From: Camellia lanceoleosa
Taxonomy: Eukaryota > Streptophyta > Magnoliopsida > Ericales > Theaceae
Assembly: GCA_025200525.1 (NCBI GenBank)
Contig: CM045761.1
Coordinates: 43,098,190-43,162,189, forward strand
DNA: 64,000 nucleotides
Reading direction: 5' to 3'
In this document: positions 24,378-36,039 of the stretch, piece by piece
Position numbering within the stretch: the stretch's first letter is position 1
Layout: each line of letters begins with the position of its first letter
Position numbers and translations under genes: made by a program
The notes under the pieces: generated by a model
The model's input: the letters and a program-made list of their open reading frames with translations, nothing else
Database searches by the model: none
What the model was told of the DNA's origin: nothing

Positions 24378-24880
24378 AGTGGTGGTGGTGGGTGGTGGTG
24401 GTGGTGGTGGTGGCGTGGTGGTGGTGGTGGGTGGTGGGGTGACAAGGGTGGCGGTGGTATGGTAGGTGGTGGTGGTGGTGGTGGCGGTGGTGGTAGTGGT
24501 GGGTGGTGGTGGTGGTGGGTGGTGGTGGATGGTGGTGGTGGCGGTGGTGGCGGCGTGGTGGGTGGTGGTGATAGTGGGTGGGTAATGGCAGGTGGGTGGC
24601 AGGTGGCTGGTGGTGGTGGGTGGCAGGTGGTGGATGGTGGTGGCAGGTGGATGGGGAGGGGTGGTGGCAAGTAGGTGGCAGGTGGTGGTGGCGACGGTAG
24701 AGTGTGGTGGCGGTGGTGGATGGTGGTAGTGGCGGTGGTGGTGGTGGTGGTGTATGGGCGTGGTAATGGTGGGTGGTAGTGGCAGGTGGTTGGTGAGTGG
24801 TGGTAGCAGGTGGTGATGGGGGGTAGGTTGTGGTGGCGGAAGACGGTGGTGGAAAATAGTGACAAGTGGTGGCTAGTGTT
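24378..24880 (+). repeat. GGT-rich strand-asymmetric simple repeat, ~500 bp
   Basis: Almost entirely (GGT)n with GGC, GGA and GAT variants on the plus strand. All three frames in each direction stay open for long stretches, giving Gly/Trp-rich or Pro/His-rich pseudo-ORFs (e.g. 24293-24916 minus). These show no family features. Many runs of GG could form quadruplex structures. Confidence 0.9.
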
Positions 24881-25069
24881 GGGTGGTAAAAAAAAAAAAA
24901 AAAACTCAAAACTCAAAACTCAAAACGGAAATACATTTTTTGTGTTTTCATTTTTTGACCAAATTTATAAATTGAGCCCACTGATTTATAAATCAAAAAT
25001 TTTACCAAACAAGTTTTTATTTGAATTTTTTAAATTTTTGTAAATATAAACAGAAAACTGAAAACGTAA

Positions 25070-25296
25070 GGCCCCGTTTGGAAACCCTCACATTTAGTCA
25101 AAAAGTCAAAAAGTTACTAAAAAAGTCAAAAGCCAACAACCTATACCAAGAAGTCAAATATTCTCTTTTCTCTCTACTTTTTGCACATCTTTTCGTAAAA
25201 AGTCAAAAAGTATCCCAAACATACTAATTTTTTTTAGCTCATATTTTAGCCAAATAACCAAAAAATTACTAAATTAGCCTATTCCCAAACGAGGTC
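25070..25296. mobile_element. Tourist-like MITE, 227 bp, target duplication TAA
   Basis: Ends GGCCCCGTTTGGAAA and, on the minus strand, GACCTCGTTTGGGAA. Flanked by TAA at 25067-25069 and 25297-25299. It sits inside the larger PIF-type element, close to that element's right end, so it is the younger of the two. Confidence 0.8.
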
Positions 25297-25439
25297 TAAG
25301 TGTTACCAAACGACACCTTAGTAACCAAAAGTTTTTTTCAATTTTATTTTTATTTTTAGCTACTAACTATTTAGTCGCTAAAAATATTTACTTCATTTTT
25401 TGCTACTAATTGTTTAGTCGCCAAAAACATGATTTTATT

Positions 25440-26284
25440 TTTATTTTTTAATTAATTTGACCACAACATGTATGTATTTCATGCAACATGTATCATATAT
25501 ATAAATAAAACAATACATATATTTATCAATCATTTCGCAATTTGCATCCATTTTACTTCCAACCATCCAAAAATGAATAACTTTTAATGTCAAATTTCAT
25601 ACAAATTAAGTATATTACAACCTAAAATAATAATATTATTCTATACAAAACAGAAAATCATACCAAAACATGTCCTCCGTACACAAATATATTCACTACC
25701 ATGCCAAATATATTCCCTAAGGAAGATATCTTTATTGCTGTAAAGTGAGTTGATAATGATATCTATAAGGCGAGACACCTTAGCCTAAAATTCAAACTTC
25801 TCTACCTTACTGTGGAGTGATCTCTTCAATAAGTTTTCCTAAACCACATAATTACAAAAACACGTTAAAAGAAGAAAAACAAAAAAAAGAAGAAGAAAAA
25901 TGAAGAGATGGAGACAAAGAGAGGGAAAGAATATATAACATTAATTGATATATATAACATTATTTCAGGGAGAAAATACGTAAAGAACATATGGACCTAT
26001 TGCCCAACTGTTTTTGAAACAATTATGAAGTATATCTGTTATAGGATTTTCTATCTATGTGGTAAAATAAAAAAATAATTTATTAATGTGTTTTCTTCTA
26101 GTTGTACAAAGAACATTTAGCCTCTTAATTCTCAAACAAATACCTTAATGATTCTAGTTATGCATACAATCATTAAATCATGGGTTCATCAATCAGTTGA
26201 ATGCAATAGCACAAATACTGGCAATAGAACCAAAGGTATAGCTCACACCACAAAATAGACACTGCTCAAAATATTTGAATTTAC
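25440..26284. other. CACTA-2 interior, left part
   Basis: No gene recognised. The start ('atgtatttcatgcaac...atcatatatataaataaaacaatacatat') closely matches the equivalent place in CACTA-3 (~49203-49262), so this is element-specific 3' sequence rather than captured DNA. Confidence 0.5.
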
Positions 26285-27000
26285 CATTAAGCATATATTC
26301 TTCAAATCTAGCAAAGGTGTGCTCTGATCTTCTCTTATATCAAATGTTTTCTCAGTTGTTCCAAACTCCCCTGTTAAGGATGACTGACTGTTCAAGAAGC
26401 AAGATGTGATAATGTGATCTAGGTTGGCCAGTGAGGAAAAACAATGAATGACATGAAAGAACACACTAGTGCTCATCTATAAAATGGATAGTGTTCCGGG
26501 TAGCATACCTTATAACCAAGTGTTTTGAAGTTAGTAGCCTCACGTCACCAGGAAAAAGGTTGCCAGGTTCAAAAATTACAATGTCACCAGGAACATCTCT
26601 TTGGTCAACTTGAACCAATAATTCAGTCTGAACAACTCTGTCTGCACACCTTTGAACTTTAACTGGGCATCGAACAAATTCTGAGAGCTTCATTACTGCT
26701 TTTGAACTTCCATACTCCTGAAAGGTAGATGGAGAATACAATAAATAAATGCTTGAGAAATGAATATGTACAACATCATTCTGATTGGAATAACTAAAGG
26801 AAAAATATACTTGGTAAAATCGGAGGGAAACGCTTATGAAGACCAATACAAGCATGATGCATCCATTGGGACTGTCACTACGTAAGGACGAGAGGGCTGA
26901 CAAAACAATCAAAATAATATTGAAAGGGTGAAAAAAAGGCACTCCACAGAAGATGCCACTAGCTTCGAGCCATTTTCCTTCAATCTCCTCTCTGCTTCAG
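26285..27000 (-). pseudogene. Captured fragment of a P-type ATPase, Mg2+-transporter type (E1-E2 ATPase)
   Basis: Three minus-strand exons with GT-AG borders: 27000-26811 (AERRLKENG, then FFHPFNIILIVLSALS and ISVSLRFYQ), 26717-26509 (MKLSEFVRCPVKVQRC, VDQRDVPGDIVIFEPGNLFP, DVRLLTSKHLV) and 26387-26285 (SQSSLTGEFGTTEKT, DQSTPLLDLKNIC). These are the N-terminal region, first transmembrane segments and actuator domain of MgtA-like P3B ATPases. The phosphorylation domain (DKTGT) is absent, so no pump can be made. The conserved TGES loop reads TGEF. Exon 1 also lacks residues between the N-terminal helix and the first membrane segment. Introns are kept, so the capture was of genomic DNA. Family call is from sequence memory and should be confirmed by search. 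Confidence 0.8.
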
Positions 27001-29146
27001 TGAAGCTCAAACTTACAAGAAGTCAAACAGATTAGTATCTCATTGAGGAAATGACACTTGGACTAGGTCATTCACATAGCAGAGGGTAACTGATTTCCTT
27101 TTGTAGGTCAACACTATAATAAAGGCATGGCAGAGGAAGTAAAATCAATAGTCTCGATGACCATAGTGAATTACAAATCTGTTCCTCTCAATATGTAGTT
27201 TGTGCAACTCTAGAGTCATTATTATTTTCTTCTTCTCTAAATTGTTAAGTAAGAAAATAGATAATTTACCATCAATAGAAACAATTTTTTTACAGAATTA
27301 ATATAAGATACCAAGAAAAAGAAAAAAAATCAGCTTTTATAAGACCAATGAGAAAACAAACAGATAACTTTTATAAGATAATAAGACAATTGTGCAAGTT
27401 CACATTGCAGATGAGAGAGAAAATTGACAATCATGAAAAAAATCCTCAAGTATATGTGGTACAATTCCAAACTACAATTACCCATAAGGATTTGAAGGTC
27501 CTATGGCTCCTAAAGTCACAATAAATTCCTGAAAGGAATAAAATATAGCCCCAAGCCAGACACCAGTAAGGCAGTTCGCAGCAATAAATAATGCATTCTT
27601 CCTAAAGATACATGAGTAGCATGAAAATGTGAACTCAAAGCACATAAGAGGCAGCAGCAACTGTAGCTCAAGTGCAAAAAAAATCTTTACAAGACTAATA
27701 TTTTCAATATGTTCCCAAAAGTACTTGACCTGTGCATATCAACTACAAACTGAAGTTATTATACCATCGAATCCTACTTTCACTTATAAAATCCTATTTT
27801 TAAGAAAGCCATAACACTCACTATCATTACGCTAATTATGCCATCTCACCAGATACAATGTCCTACTCCTAAGAATGCAAAACAATGACTGTAGTTAAGT
27901 TCTAGACGACTGTATGTCTTATCATCCACGTCCTTCACAAGCCAAATCCTGATTGATGTTGTTACTAATCTCTCTATGACCAAATCTATTATTATCCATG
28001 TTACATATTTCTTTACTAATGACTAGTCAAGAACACTTCATGAGTAAATTTACTAATTATTCATCAAAAAAAATAAAAGACAACACTTCACGAGTAGTAA
28101 AATATCATATATCTGTTCTTGTTTTATATTTGTACCCTCATCACAGCCAACATAATGCAAAATGAGCAGATAAAACTTCATGCGACATTAAACCCTCATC
28201 GAATTTGCCTAAGATCAGAATATATTGTAGATGAAAGTCTAAACTAGATTGCACCCAAAAAAATGAAAAAAGAAAAAGAAAGTCTAAACCAATTTTAATT
28301 TAAATTATTTTTTAAAATTCAATTATGAAGAATGATACAACATATACCTTAGTTATTTTTTATCTATGAGCAGCTTCTTGAATTTTTTCTTGTCTTCAAG
28401 AATTTATCTGCCCATAATTTTTTAGCAAAAACCAATTAAACTAGTAACACTAGTGTCTATGCCAATGCAAATATATCCACAAGGGGGTCAGGGCAGGAAG
28501 AAAGACACTCGATGAGTAAAAAATGAAAATCAAAATGTCCTTTATCATTGCTAATATAAATGTAAATGGATATTGTCAGACAGAATCACGTTTATCTTCT
28601 ACTTCATCGTCCTTGGTTCTACACAACACCAAGGGAAGCCTTCTTTGAATACTTAGATGTTACAATGTGACAAGGTAGTTTGCATGTAAAAACATTTTAA
28701 GGGCCGTTTGGTTATCAGGAAAACAAGGGGGCAGAAAGGAAAATGACAAAAATAACTTAACATTGGACTCCATTACTCAGTTAATGATATTGTGCATAAT
28801 CTTAGGCTGATAATCACTAGGTTCTGTTTGTGTGGAAAAAATATATCTATACTACTTGCCTAATTGCGTGTCATGCCTCAAACATAATAACAAGTTTCAC
28901 TTTTGTCTAGGGATTGAGTTCTTCTTCAGATGGTCAGCAATCACAACTGAAAGTAGAATTCTCCAGTAAAATATTGGAGAGATACCTATTTGGTAGAATA
29001 TTTTGAAGTATACAAATCATTTTCAAGAGTAAAGTAATAGTGAGAAGTCAAATTAAATAAAATGGGCTTTATTAGATAATTGAAACACACAGAATAACAA
29101 CAAAACATAAATAAATAAAAATCATGTAAAAAATTGTGGGAATTAA
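27001..29146. other. CACTA-2 interior between Mg2+-ATPase fragment and gypsy element
   Basis: AT-rich with intron-like composition. No exon identified. Probably introns or flanks captured together with the two host genes. The 60-residue minus frame at 27478-27660 has no recognisable family. Confidence 0.4.
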
Positions 29147-29766
29147 TGATGGAAAATGGCAGCAGCCAATTAAAGTCTATAAAAGGCGTGGATCCAACGG
29201 TTCCAAGGCCCAAGCCTTAATCTGGCATATGCTAGATGATGTAGGGCCTACTTGGGAGATTAACTAGACTTGGGATTTATTTAAAAGTGTCTTTTGAGTT
29301 TCTCAAGTCAAATGTCTTTAAATTTCTAGTCAAGGTCTTTGGGTTATTTAGTTGGTCAAAGAGTCTTCTAGTGTCTTTCACATGATTAATGCATTAAAGA
29401 GTCCTAGGGAGTCTAAGTTAGTCATGTCATTTAATTTGGAAAGTTTTAGAGTCAAGATGAAGTGAGCATAAATTATATTGTAAGTCTTGTGGCAAATTAT
29501 GAATGGAATGAATGAAAATTAAGCTTATGCTTCTATGATTGTGCGATGCAATCTTTCTTTAGTGTGATGCTAAAGAGCCCATTGGTGTGATGCCTTGGGT
29601 TTTCTAGGTGTGATATCTAGATCTATCCTTCTCCAACCCTTCCTCTACTTCCTACAAATCACTGTTCACGTCTACTATTCATATCTGCTGTTCACAGCCC
29701 CAAAAACAGCCCTGTTATTTGTGTTTTTGCTCATACTTAGGCCTATTTCGAATCTGTCCTGCATCA
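29147..29766 (+). repeat. 5' LTR of gypsy element
   Basis: 620 bp, TGATGG...GCATCA. A TATA-like 'gtctataaaagg' is at ~29175. It differs from the 3' LTR at six positions by eye, five of them transitions. Confidence 0.95.
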
Positions 29767-29769
29767 ACT

Positions 29770-29781
29770 TGGTATCAGAGC
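29770..29781 (+). promoter_or_regulatory. Primer-binding site, initiator tRNA-Met
   Basis: TGGTATCAGAGC, the exact complement of the 3' end of plant initiator tRNA-Met, starts three bases after the 5' LTR. It primes minus-strand DNA synthesis. Confidence 0.95.
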
Positions 29782-29793
29782 GAGAGTAGCATC

Positions 29794-31065
29794 ATGTCTA
29801 CACGATCCGAAAAGCCATTTAGGGGAAGATTAACTGATTACCAGCATGATGAGATCTTGCTGAAGCATGTGGAGCAGATAGATAATTTTAGTTTGCGCAT
29901 CAATACTTTGGAAGGCCAAACAACTCAACCTAACGATGTTGAACAAGGCGAAAACTCTGGGAATAACAATACTAATGAAAATGGCGAAAATCAAGGCGAG
30001 CGTACGGAAGAGCAGCGTGCAGATCCGCTACGAAGGCAACAATTTAGGGCTGGCCAAAATCAAGGAAGGCAGCAAAATTCCATGTCTGATTGGGCCCATG
30101 ATTTATTGCAAAGGAACCAATATGAGACCTATGATTCAGCAGGAGATATCACTAAGAAAATTAAAATGGAGGTTCCAGATTTTGAAGGTAAGGTCAATCC
30201 TACTTTGTTTCATGATTGGCTTGCTTCTATTGAAGAGTACTTTGACTAGTACGATATGGCTGACGATCGGCGAGTGAGATTTGCTAAAATGAAGCTTGTT
30301 GGATTAGCAAAAATCTGGTGGATGGGTGTGGAAGGTGATATTCGAAGGTTAGGGTAGCCACCAATTGGTACTTGGCAGGAGATAAAAGCCGAGTTGAAGG
30401 AAAAGTACATGCCATCAAATTACCATGAGAAGTTGTGTGAACAACTGATTGAATTAAAGCAAAACCGCATGACAGTGGCTGAATATATGCAGAAATTTGA
30501 TGAGCTAAAGATGAGGAGTCAAATTACGAAAGATTCAAGTCAAGCTCTTGCTCGGTTTAAGGCTGGTTTGAGGCCCGACATAAGAAGGGAGTTGCTTCGC
30601 CAACCCTTGTACAGTCTCGAACATGCCTTCCAAGTTGCTTTGGATATGGAGGAGTATTTGAACTACCCAATTTCTAAAAAGTTTGTGTCTCAAGTTGGGG
30701 AAACCATAACTAAGGGGTACAATGATGCAAATCGTTTCCGGTCCAATGTTTCAAAGCAAACTTCTGTCAAAATGGCTGATCCAAAAGGCAAGAATTATGC
30801 AGCTAACAAAGGAAACAGGAAGAAAACCAAGTGCTTTAAGTGTGGTGAATCTGGTCACATGGCATTTCAATGTCCAAAGAGGAGTTTACACATGGCAGTG
30901 GAGCAAGAAGCTGAATTCGATCAACAAAACAATGATGATAATGATGATTCCTTTGACGTTGGGGTACTAAATACAGATGACTTAGAACATGAAGAGGTGG
31001 ACAATTCTCCGATTTCTGTTGTCAGGCGTATCCTTGCAGCGCCAAAAACTGAAAAGGAAGATCGA
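29794..31065 (+). pseudogene. gag of gypsy element
   Basis: ATG at 29794 (MSTRSEKPF...) follows the primer-binding site. The N-terminal half is Gln/Asn-rich. The retrotransposon gag domain spans ~30150-30690. A CCHC zinc knuckle (CFKCGESGHMAFQC) is at 30832-30873. Two in-frame stops (TAG at 30247 and 30355) and a frameshift near 31060-31090, between the zinc knuckle and the protease, break the frame. Confidence 0.9.
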
Positions 31066-34000
31066 GGCGATTTATTTTTCAAATCTTTGGTTCATTTGTG
31101 GAAACCAAGCTAGGAAGCTTATCATCGATGGTGGTAGTTCCATGAATGTTGTATCTGCAACCACGGTGGAGCGTCTTAAGCTTCCTGTTCAACCACATCC
31201 TCATCCATATAAGGTAGCTTGGATCGATAACACGTCCATTCCGATAACTCAGCGCTGCCTAGTCTCTTTTTCGTATGGTTCTTATAATGATTCTATCTGG
31301 TGTGATGTAATTCCCATGAATGTCACACATATCCTTCTTGGAAGACCATGGCTTTATGATAGAGATGTGCAGCATTCTGGAAAAGAGAACACATATGCTT
31401 TCTCATTCAAGAACAAGGAGATTGTTTTGAAGCCAATGACTACAGCTGAAATGGGAAAATTCAAGGAAAAGAAGCCAAGGGATGTCACTGAAAATAAGCC
31501 AAAATCTCTCCATATTCTCACCAAGAAGTGTTTTCAAGCTGGGAGTATGGAACTGGGAGTTATATATGCCGTGGTGGTGAAAGAAGTGTCAGATATAGCT
31601 GCTGAATCTGTCTCTGTATTGCCAACAGAAGTAGCCAAGTTGCTGTCCCATTTTTCTGATGTTGCCCCCAAAGAACTCCCAGATAAATTACGTCCTATGC
31701 GCAATGTCTAGCACGCAGTAGATCTCATTCCTGGATCACAATTGCCTAATCTTCCAGCCTATCGCATGAATCCAAAGGAGCACGCAGAGCTTAAAAGGCA
31801 GGTAGATGAGCTACTATCTAAGGGGTTCATTTGTGAAAGTTTAAGTCCCTGTGCTGTTCCAGCTTTGCTTACACCCAAGAAGGATGGTAGTTGGCGCATG
31901 TGCATAGATAGTCGTGCTATAAACAAGATTACAATCAAATATCGATTCCCTATCCCGAAGCTTGATGATATGTTGGACATGTTGTCTGGGTCTTGTCTAT
32001 TCTCAAAGATTGATCTGAAAAGTGGCTACCATCAGTTACGTATAAGGCCAGGAGATGAATGGAAAACAGCTTTCAAGACCAAGGATGGCCTCTATGAGTG
32101 GCTAGTCATGCCATTTGGTCTAACAAATGCCCCAAGTACATTCATGCGCTTTATGACACAGGTATTACAGCCTTTCATTGGTCACTTCCTAGTTGTTTAA
32201 TTTGATGATATTCTAATCTATAGCAAGACCAAGGAGGAACATATCTTTCATCTTCAACAAGTTTTGAGGGTCCTCCGTCAAGAGAAGCTCTACATTAACT
32301 TAAATAAGTGTTCTTTCATGAGTCCAATGGTTGTATTTTTGGGTTTCATTGTGTCGTTTAAAGGAGTGGAAGCCGATCCAAGTAAAGTGAAAGCTATCCT
32401 AGAGTGGCCAATTCCAACCTCCTCACATGAAGTTCGCAGCTTTCATGGATTGGCGACTTTTTATCTTCGGTTTATCAAGAATTTTAGCACGGTAATGGCA
32501 CCTATCACTAACTGTATGAAAGGGGGACAGTTTGTTTGGACAAAGGCCGCAGCAAAAGCTTTTGAAGACATAAAGAAGATGATGTCTGAGGCTCTTGTTC
32601 TACACCTTCCTGACTTCTCAAAGGTATTTGAGTTGGCATGCGATGCTTCCAATGTTGGGAGTGGGGGTGTGCTGAGTCAAGAAGGGCACCCAGTTGCCTA
32701 TTTCAACGAAAAACTCAATGAAACCAAGCAAAAGTATTCCACCTATGACAAGGAATTTTATGCAGTAATTCAAGGTCTTCACCATTGGCGACACTATCTT
32801 CTTTATAAGGAGTTTGTGTTGTTTTCCGACCATGAAGCACTCAAGTACATCAACTGTCAAAAGAAGCTGAATCATCAACATGGTAAATGGGTTTCATTTC
32901 TGCAGGAGTATTCTTTTGTTATCAAACATAAAGCTGGCTCTGAGAACAAAGTTGCTGATCCTCTTAGCCGAGTGGTGTATGTTCTCTCTTCCATGGCTCT
33001 ACAGGTGGTGGGTTTTGACTTGCTCAAGAGAGATTATCCTTCTTGTAAGGATTTTAACTCTATACATGCTCAGTTGCTGGCTGGATAGCAGGGAGGATAC
33101 GGTGAGTTTTCTTTGCATGATGGTTTCCTCTTCAAGGGAACTCGCCTCTGCTTACCCAACACATCAATTCGTGAAGAAATGATTTGGGAATTGCATTCCG
33201 AAGGAGCAGCAGGTCATTTTGGAAGAGATAAGACAATTGCAATGGCCGAGGATCGCTTTTATTGGCCAAAGCTGAAGCGAGATGTGGGCAAGGTTGTTTC
33301 ACAATGCCGTACTTGCCAACTTTCGAAGGGAAGAAAGAAGAATACAGGTTTATACACTCCGTTACCTGTGGCCCACGAACATTGGCAGGATTTAAGTATG
33401 GACTTTGTCCTTGGATTACCAAAAACCCTTCGAAAGCACGATTCTATCCTTGTGGTTATGGATCGCTTCTCCAAAATGGCACACTTTATTCCTTGTTCAA
33501 AGACATTGGATGCAGTCCACATAGCTAAGCTCTTCTTTCAAGAAGTTGTCAGACTTCATGGACTGCCAATGACCATTGTCTCTGACTGTGATTCCAAATT
33601 TATGAGCTACTTTTGGCGAACGCTATGGAAGTTGTTGAATACAAAGCTGAAATTTTCTTCGGCTTTTCATCCGCAAACTGATGGTCAAACGGAGGTTGTT
33701 AATCGCAGTTTGGGTAATCTACTTCGCTGCCTTGTTAGTGATCATGTTGGCAGCTGAGATCAAGTACTTCCTATGGCAGAATTTGCATATAATAGCTCTG
33801 TGAACAGATCTACAGGTCGCAGCCCTTTCAAAATTGTCACAGGTTTGCTTCCAAGGAAACCAATCGATTTGGTTCCCCTACCTATCCAGGCTCACCCAAG
33901 TGCTAAAGCTGAAGCTTTTAGTCAACATATCCGTGATATCCATGATGAAGTGCGACGAAAGATTGCCATCAGCAATGAGGGGTACAAACAACATGCTGAT

Positions 34001-34612
34001 TTGCGGTGGAGGTTTGCTGAATTTGATGAGGGCGACATGGTCATGGTTCGAATCAAACCCGAACGGTATCCTAAAGGGGTATATAAGAAACTTCATTCGA
34101 AGAGTGCTGGACCATTTAAAGTTCTCAAGAAGATCAGTTCAAATGCTTATATGCTCGAATTACCTGATGATATGCGCATAAGTAATGTGTTCAATATTGA
34201 GGATCTCACTCGATATTCTGGGCATGCTGAGAACAGTAACTGGGCTGACCCTGTGGCATCTCTCCCAGCACCCAAATCTTTTCAAGATGAAATCGAAGAC
34301 GTGATTGATCATCAAATTGTTTCAACTCAACATGGAGGTTATCAAAAGTATCTCATTAAGTGGAAGGAACGTTCACTGTCAGATTGCACTTGGATTACTG
34401 ATGAGGAGTTTCGGCGCCTCAACCCTGACCTTTATGAAGAGTTCCATGCTTTTAACTCGACAGGGTCGAGTTCTTTCAAGCTGGGCAGAGTTGATGGAAA
34501 ATGGCAGCAGCCAATTAAAGTCTATAAAAGGCGTGGATCCAACGGTTCTAAGGCCCAAGCCTTAATCTGGCATATGCTAGATGATGTGGGGCCTACTTGG
34601 GAGATTAACTAG
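31066..34612 (+). pseudogene. pol of gypsy element: protease, RT, RNase H, integrase, chromodomain
   Basis: One frame throughout. Protease core LIIDGGSS at ~31118. Reverse transcriptase ~31780-32360 with [12 protein letters not shown] and PFGLTNAP; its catalytic YxDD box is hit by a stop (TAA, 32198). RNase H ~32620-32970 (ACDAS, YSTYDKEF, SDHEALKY). Integrase ~33180-33760 with an H..H/C..C zinc region (CRTC), [16 protein letters not shown] (usually VSDRDSKF) and DGQTEVVN for the DDE triad. C-terminal chromodomain ~34300-34440 (YLIKWKERSLSDCTWI). Other stops: 31709 TAG, 33086 TAG, 33755 TGA. The frame runs 40 codons into the 3' LTR and stops at 34610. Confidence 0.92.
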
Positions 34613-35111
34613 ACTTGGGATTTATTTAAAAGTGTCTTTTGAGTTTCTCAAGTCAAATGTCTTTAAATTTCTAGTCAAGGTCTTTGGGTTATTTAGTTGG
34701 TCAAAGAGTCTTCTAGTGTCTTTCACATGATTAATGCATTAAAGAGTCCTAGGGAGTCTAAGTTAGTCATGTCATTTAATTTGGAAAGTTTTAGAGTCAA
34801 GATGAAGTGAGTATAAATTATATTGTAAGTCTTGTGGCAAATTATGAATGGAATGAATGAAAATTAAGCTTATGCTTCTATTATTGTGCGATGCAATCTT
34901 TCTTTAGTGTGATGCTAAAGAGCCCATTGGTGTGATGCCTTGGGTTTTCTAGGTGTGATATCTAGATCTATCCTTCTCCAACCCTTCCTCTACTTCCTAC
35001 AAATCACTGTTCACATCTACTGTTCATATCTGCTGTTCACAGCCCCAAAAACAGCCCTGTTATTTGTGTTTTTGCTCATACTTAGGCCTATTTCGAATCT
35101 GTCCTGCATCA
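34492..35111 (+). repeat. 3' LTR of gypsy element
   Basis: 620 bp, same ends as the 5' LTR. The preceding purine tract is short and imperfect ('gctgggcagag'). The pol reading frame ends within it. Confidence 0.95.
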
Positions 35112-35776
35112 ATTAAAGAACCCTGTATCCTTTTTTCTCCTTTTGATTGCGATATATATTTATTTATTTGGGGCAGATATGAAGGACAATTGAGGACAAT
35201 TATAACCTTACATTGTGATCGAGAAACAAAAATAAATTGACAAAGCTTGAGACACAAAATATTGCACTCTGGTGAAATATTCGTGTTCAGTTCATTAAAA
35301 GCTCATTAAAAAGTGACTTGTTATGTAAACAAGCCAAGCTTAAAGCATTTTAAAACGCGTTAAATTTTTAAGTCAAACCTCAACAACTAACTACTTGGCC
35401 CGTTTACAATCCTAAATATATGCCATACAACTTCCAATCCACTGAGCATTAAATTCTCCAGAGAATGCCATTTCTCTCCAATGACATACCCTAAATCTGT
35501 GCAAGTCAATCATCATCAGATGGTAATCCATAGAGATAGTTCATGGGTACTATACAATAATACCTAACATGAGATTAGAATTTGTTTGGCAGTTTCATTG
35601 GTTTACAGAGTGATATTACAGACAAATGACTAAATCAGAAAACACCCAGACCACTACACAGATGAATTATATAAGAATTAATGAAGAAAAAAGACAAATA
35701 AAACGCTGAAGAAAAACAATTAGAACCAAAAATCAAAATGCCTGAAGTGTGAAGATAAAGAAATAGAGACACTAAC
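35112..35776. other. CACTA-2 interior between gypsy element and synaptotagmin exon
   Basis: AT-rich, no exon recognised. On the minus strand it follows the synaptotagmin exon's splice donor, so it is probably captured intron sequence. Confidence 0.45.
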
Positions 35777-35872
35777 CTTGACATCACTTGGTTGAAAATA
35801 TATAAACAGATAATACCCAACCACGATCCCAGTTGTGATTCCCACTCCAAATCCAAAGTTTCTCACTATCAC
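35777..35872 (-). pseudogene. Captured first exon of a plant synaptotagmin
   Basis: The minus strand reads FGFGVGITTGIVVGYYLFIY then FQPSDVK, followed at once by a splice donor (aag|gttagt). This is the single N-terminal membrane anchor of plant synaptotagmins of the SYT2/SYT3 type, which fix C2-domain proteins to the ER at membrane contact sites. The lipid-binding and C2 domains are absent. The usual start Met is not seen: a stop lies a few codons upstream and the expected ATG position reads GTG. It lies 170 bases downstream of the element's leader, in the same direction. Confidence 0.75.
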
Positions 35873-36039
35873 ATTTCATTGATTTTGATTTTTTACATCA
35901 AAAATTTTTCTCTGTCAAACCCATAAACCCTAAATTGAACCCATTTTGGTGATCAAACCCATAATTTTATAGAAATCAAACCACTTCAACCAAACCCATT
36001 TAACAAATCAACACAAAATTAAACTAAAAAAATCATATA

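Larger units (their letters stand above)
24195..25317. mobile_element. PIF/Harbinger-type element in the sub-terminal array, duplication TTA
   Basis: Termini GGATGTGTTTGGTAAC and, on the minus strand, GGTGTCGTTTGGTAAC. The similarity continues inward through 'ttacgttttcag' and 'tttatatttacaaa'. It is flanked by TTA at 24192-24194 and 25318-25320. Closing the gap restores 'ctactaaatatttagtaaccaaaag', a normal copy of the CACTA motif, which supports the ends. The interior is a GGT-rich tract plus a second, smaller nested element. No transposase. Confidence 0.75.
29147..35111 (+). mobile_element. Ty3/gypsy chromodomain retrotransposon, full length, duplication ATTAA
   Basis: Two 620-bp LTRs (29147-29766, 34492-35111), TG...CA ends, and ATTAA on both sides (29142-29146, 35112-35116). 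It has a primer-binding site for initiator tRNA-Met and the domain order gag - protease - reverse transcriptase - RNase H - integrase - chromodomain, i.e. a chromovirus. I count six differences between the LTRs, about 1 %, so the insertion is recent. The coding frame is broken by several stops and at least one frameshift, so this copy is not autonomous. It lies in the interior of CACTA-2. Confidence 0.95.

Noticed and set aside
24293..24916. Long minus-strand open frame, 207 residues, Pro/His/Thr-rich, and its partner at 24334-24909
   Set aside because: Both arise from the GGT simple repeat, which is open in nearly every frame; no domain, no codon bias, no splice context.
27478..27660. 60-residue minus frame between captured ATPase exons and the gypsy element
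   Set aside because: No similarity to the ATPase or synaptotagmin families that I can recognise and no splice signals at its edges.
28699..28810. Sequence 'gggccgtttggttatcagg' resembling a PIF/Harbinger end
   Set aside because: No matching inverted end or TTA/TAA duplication found nearby.
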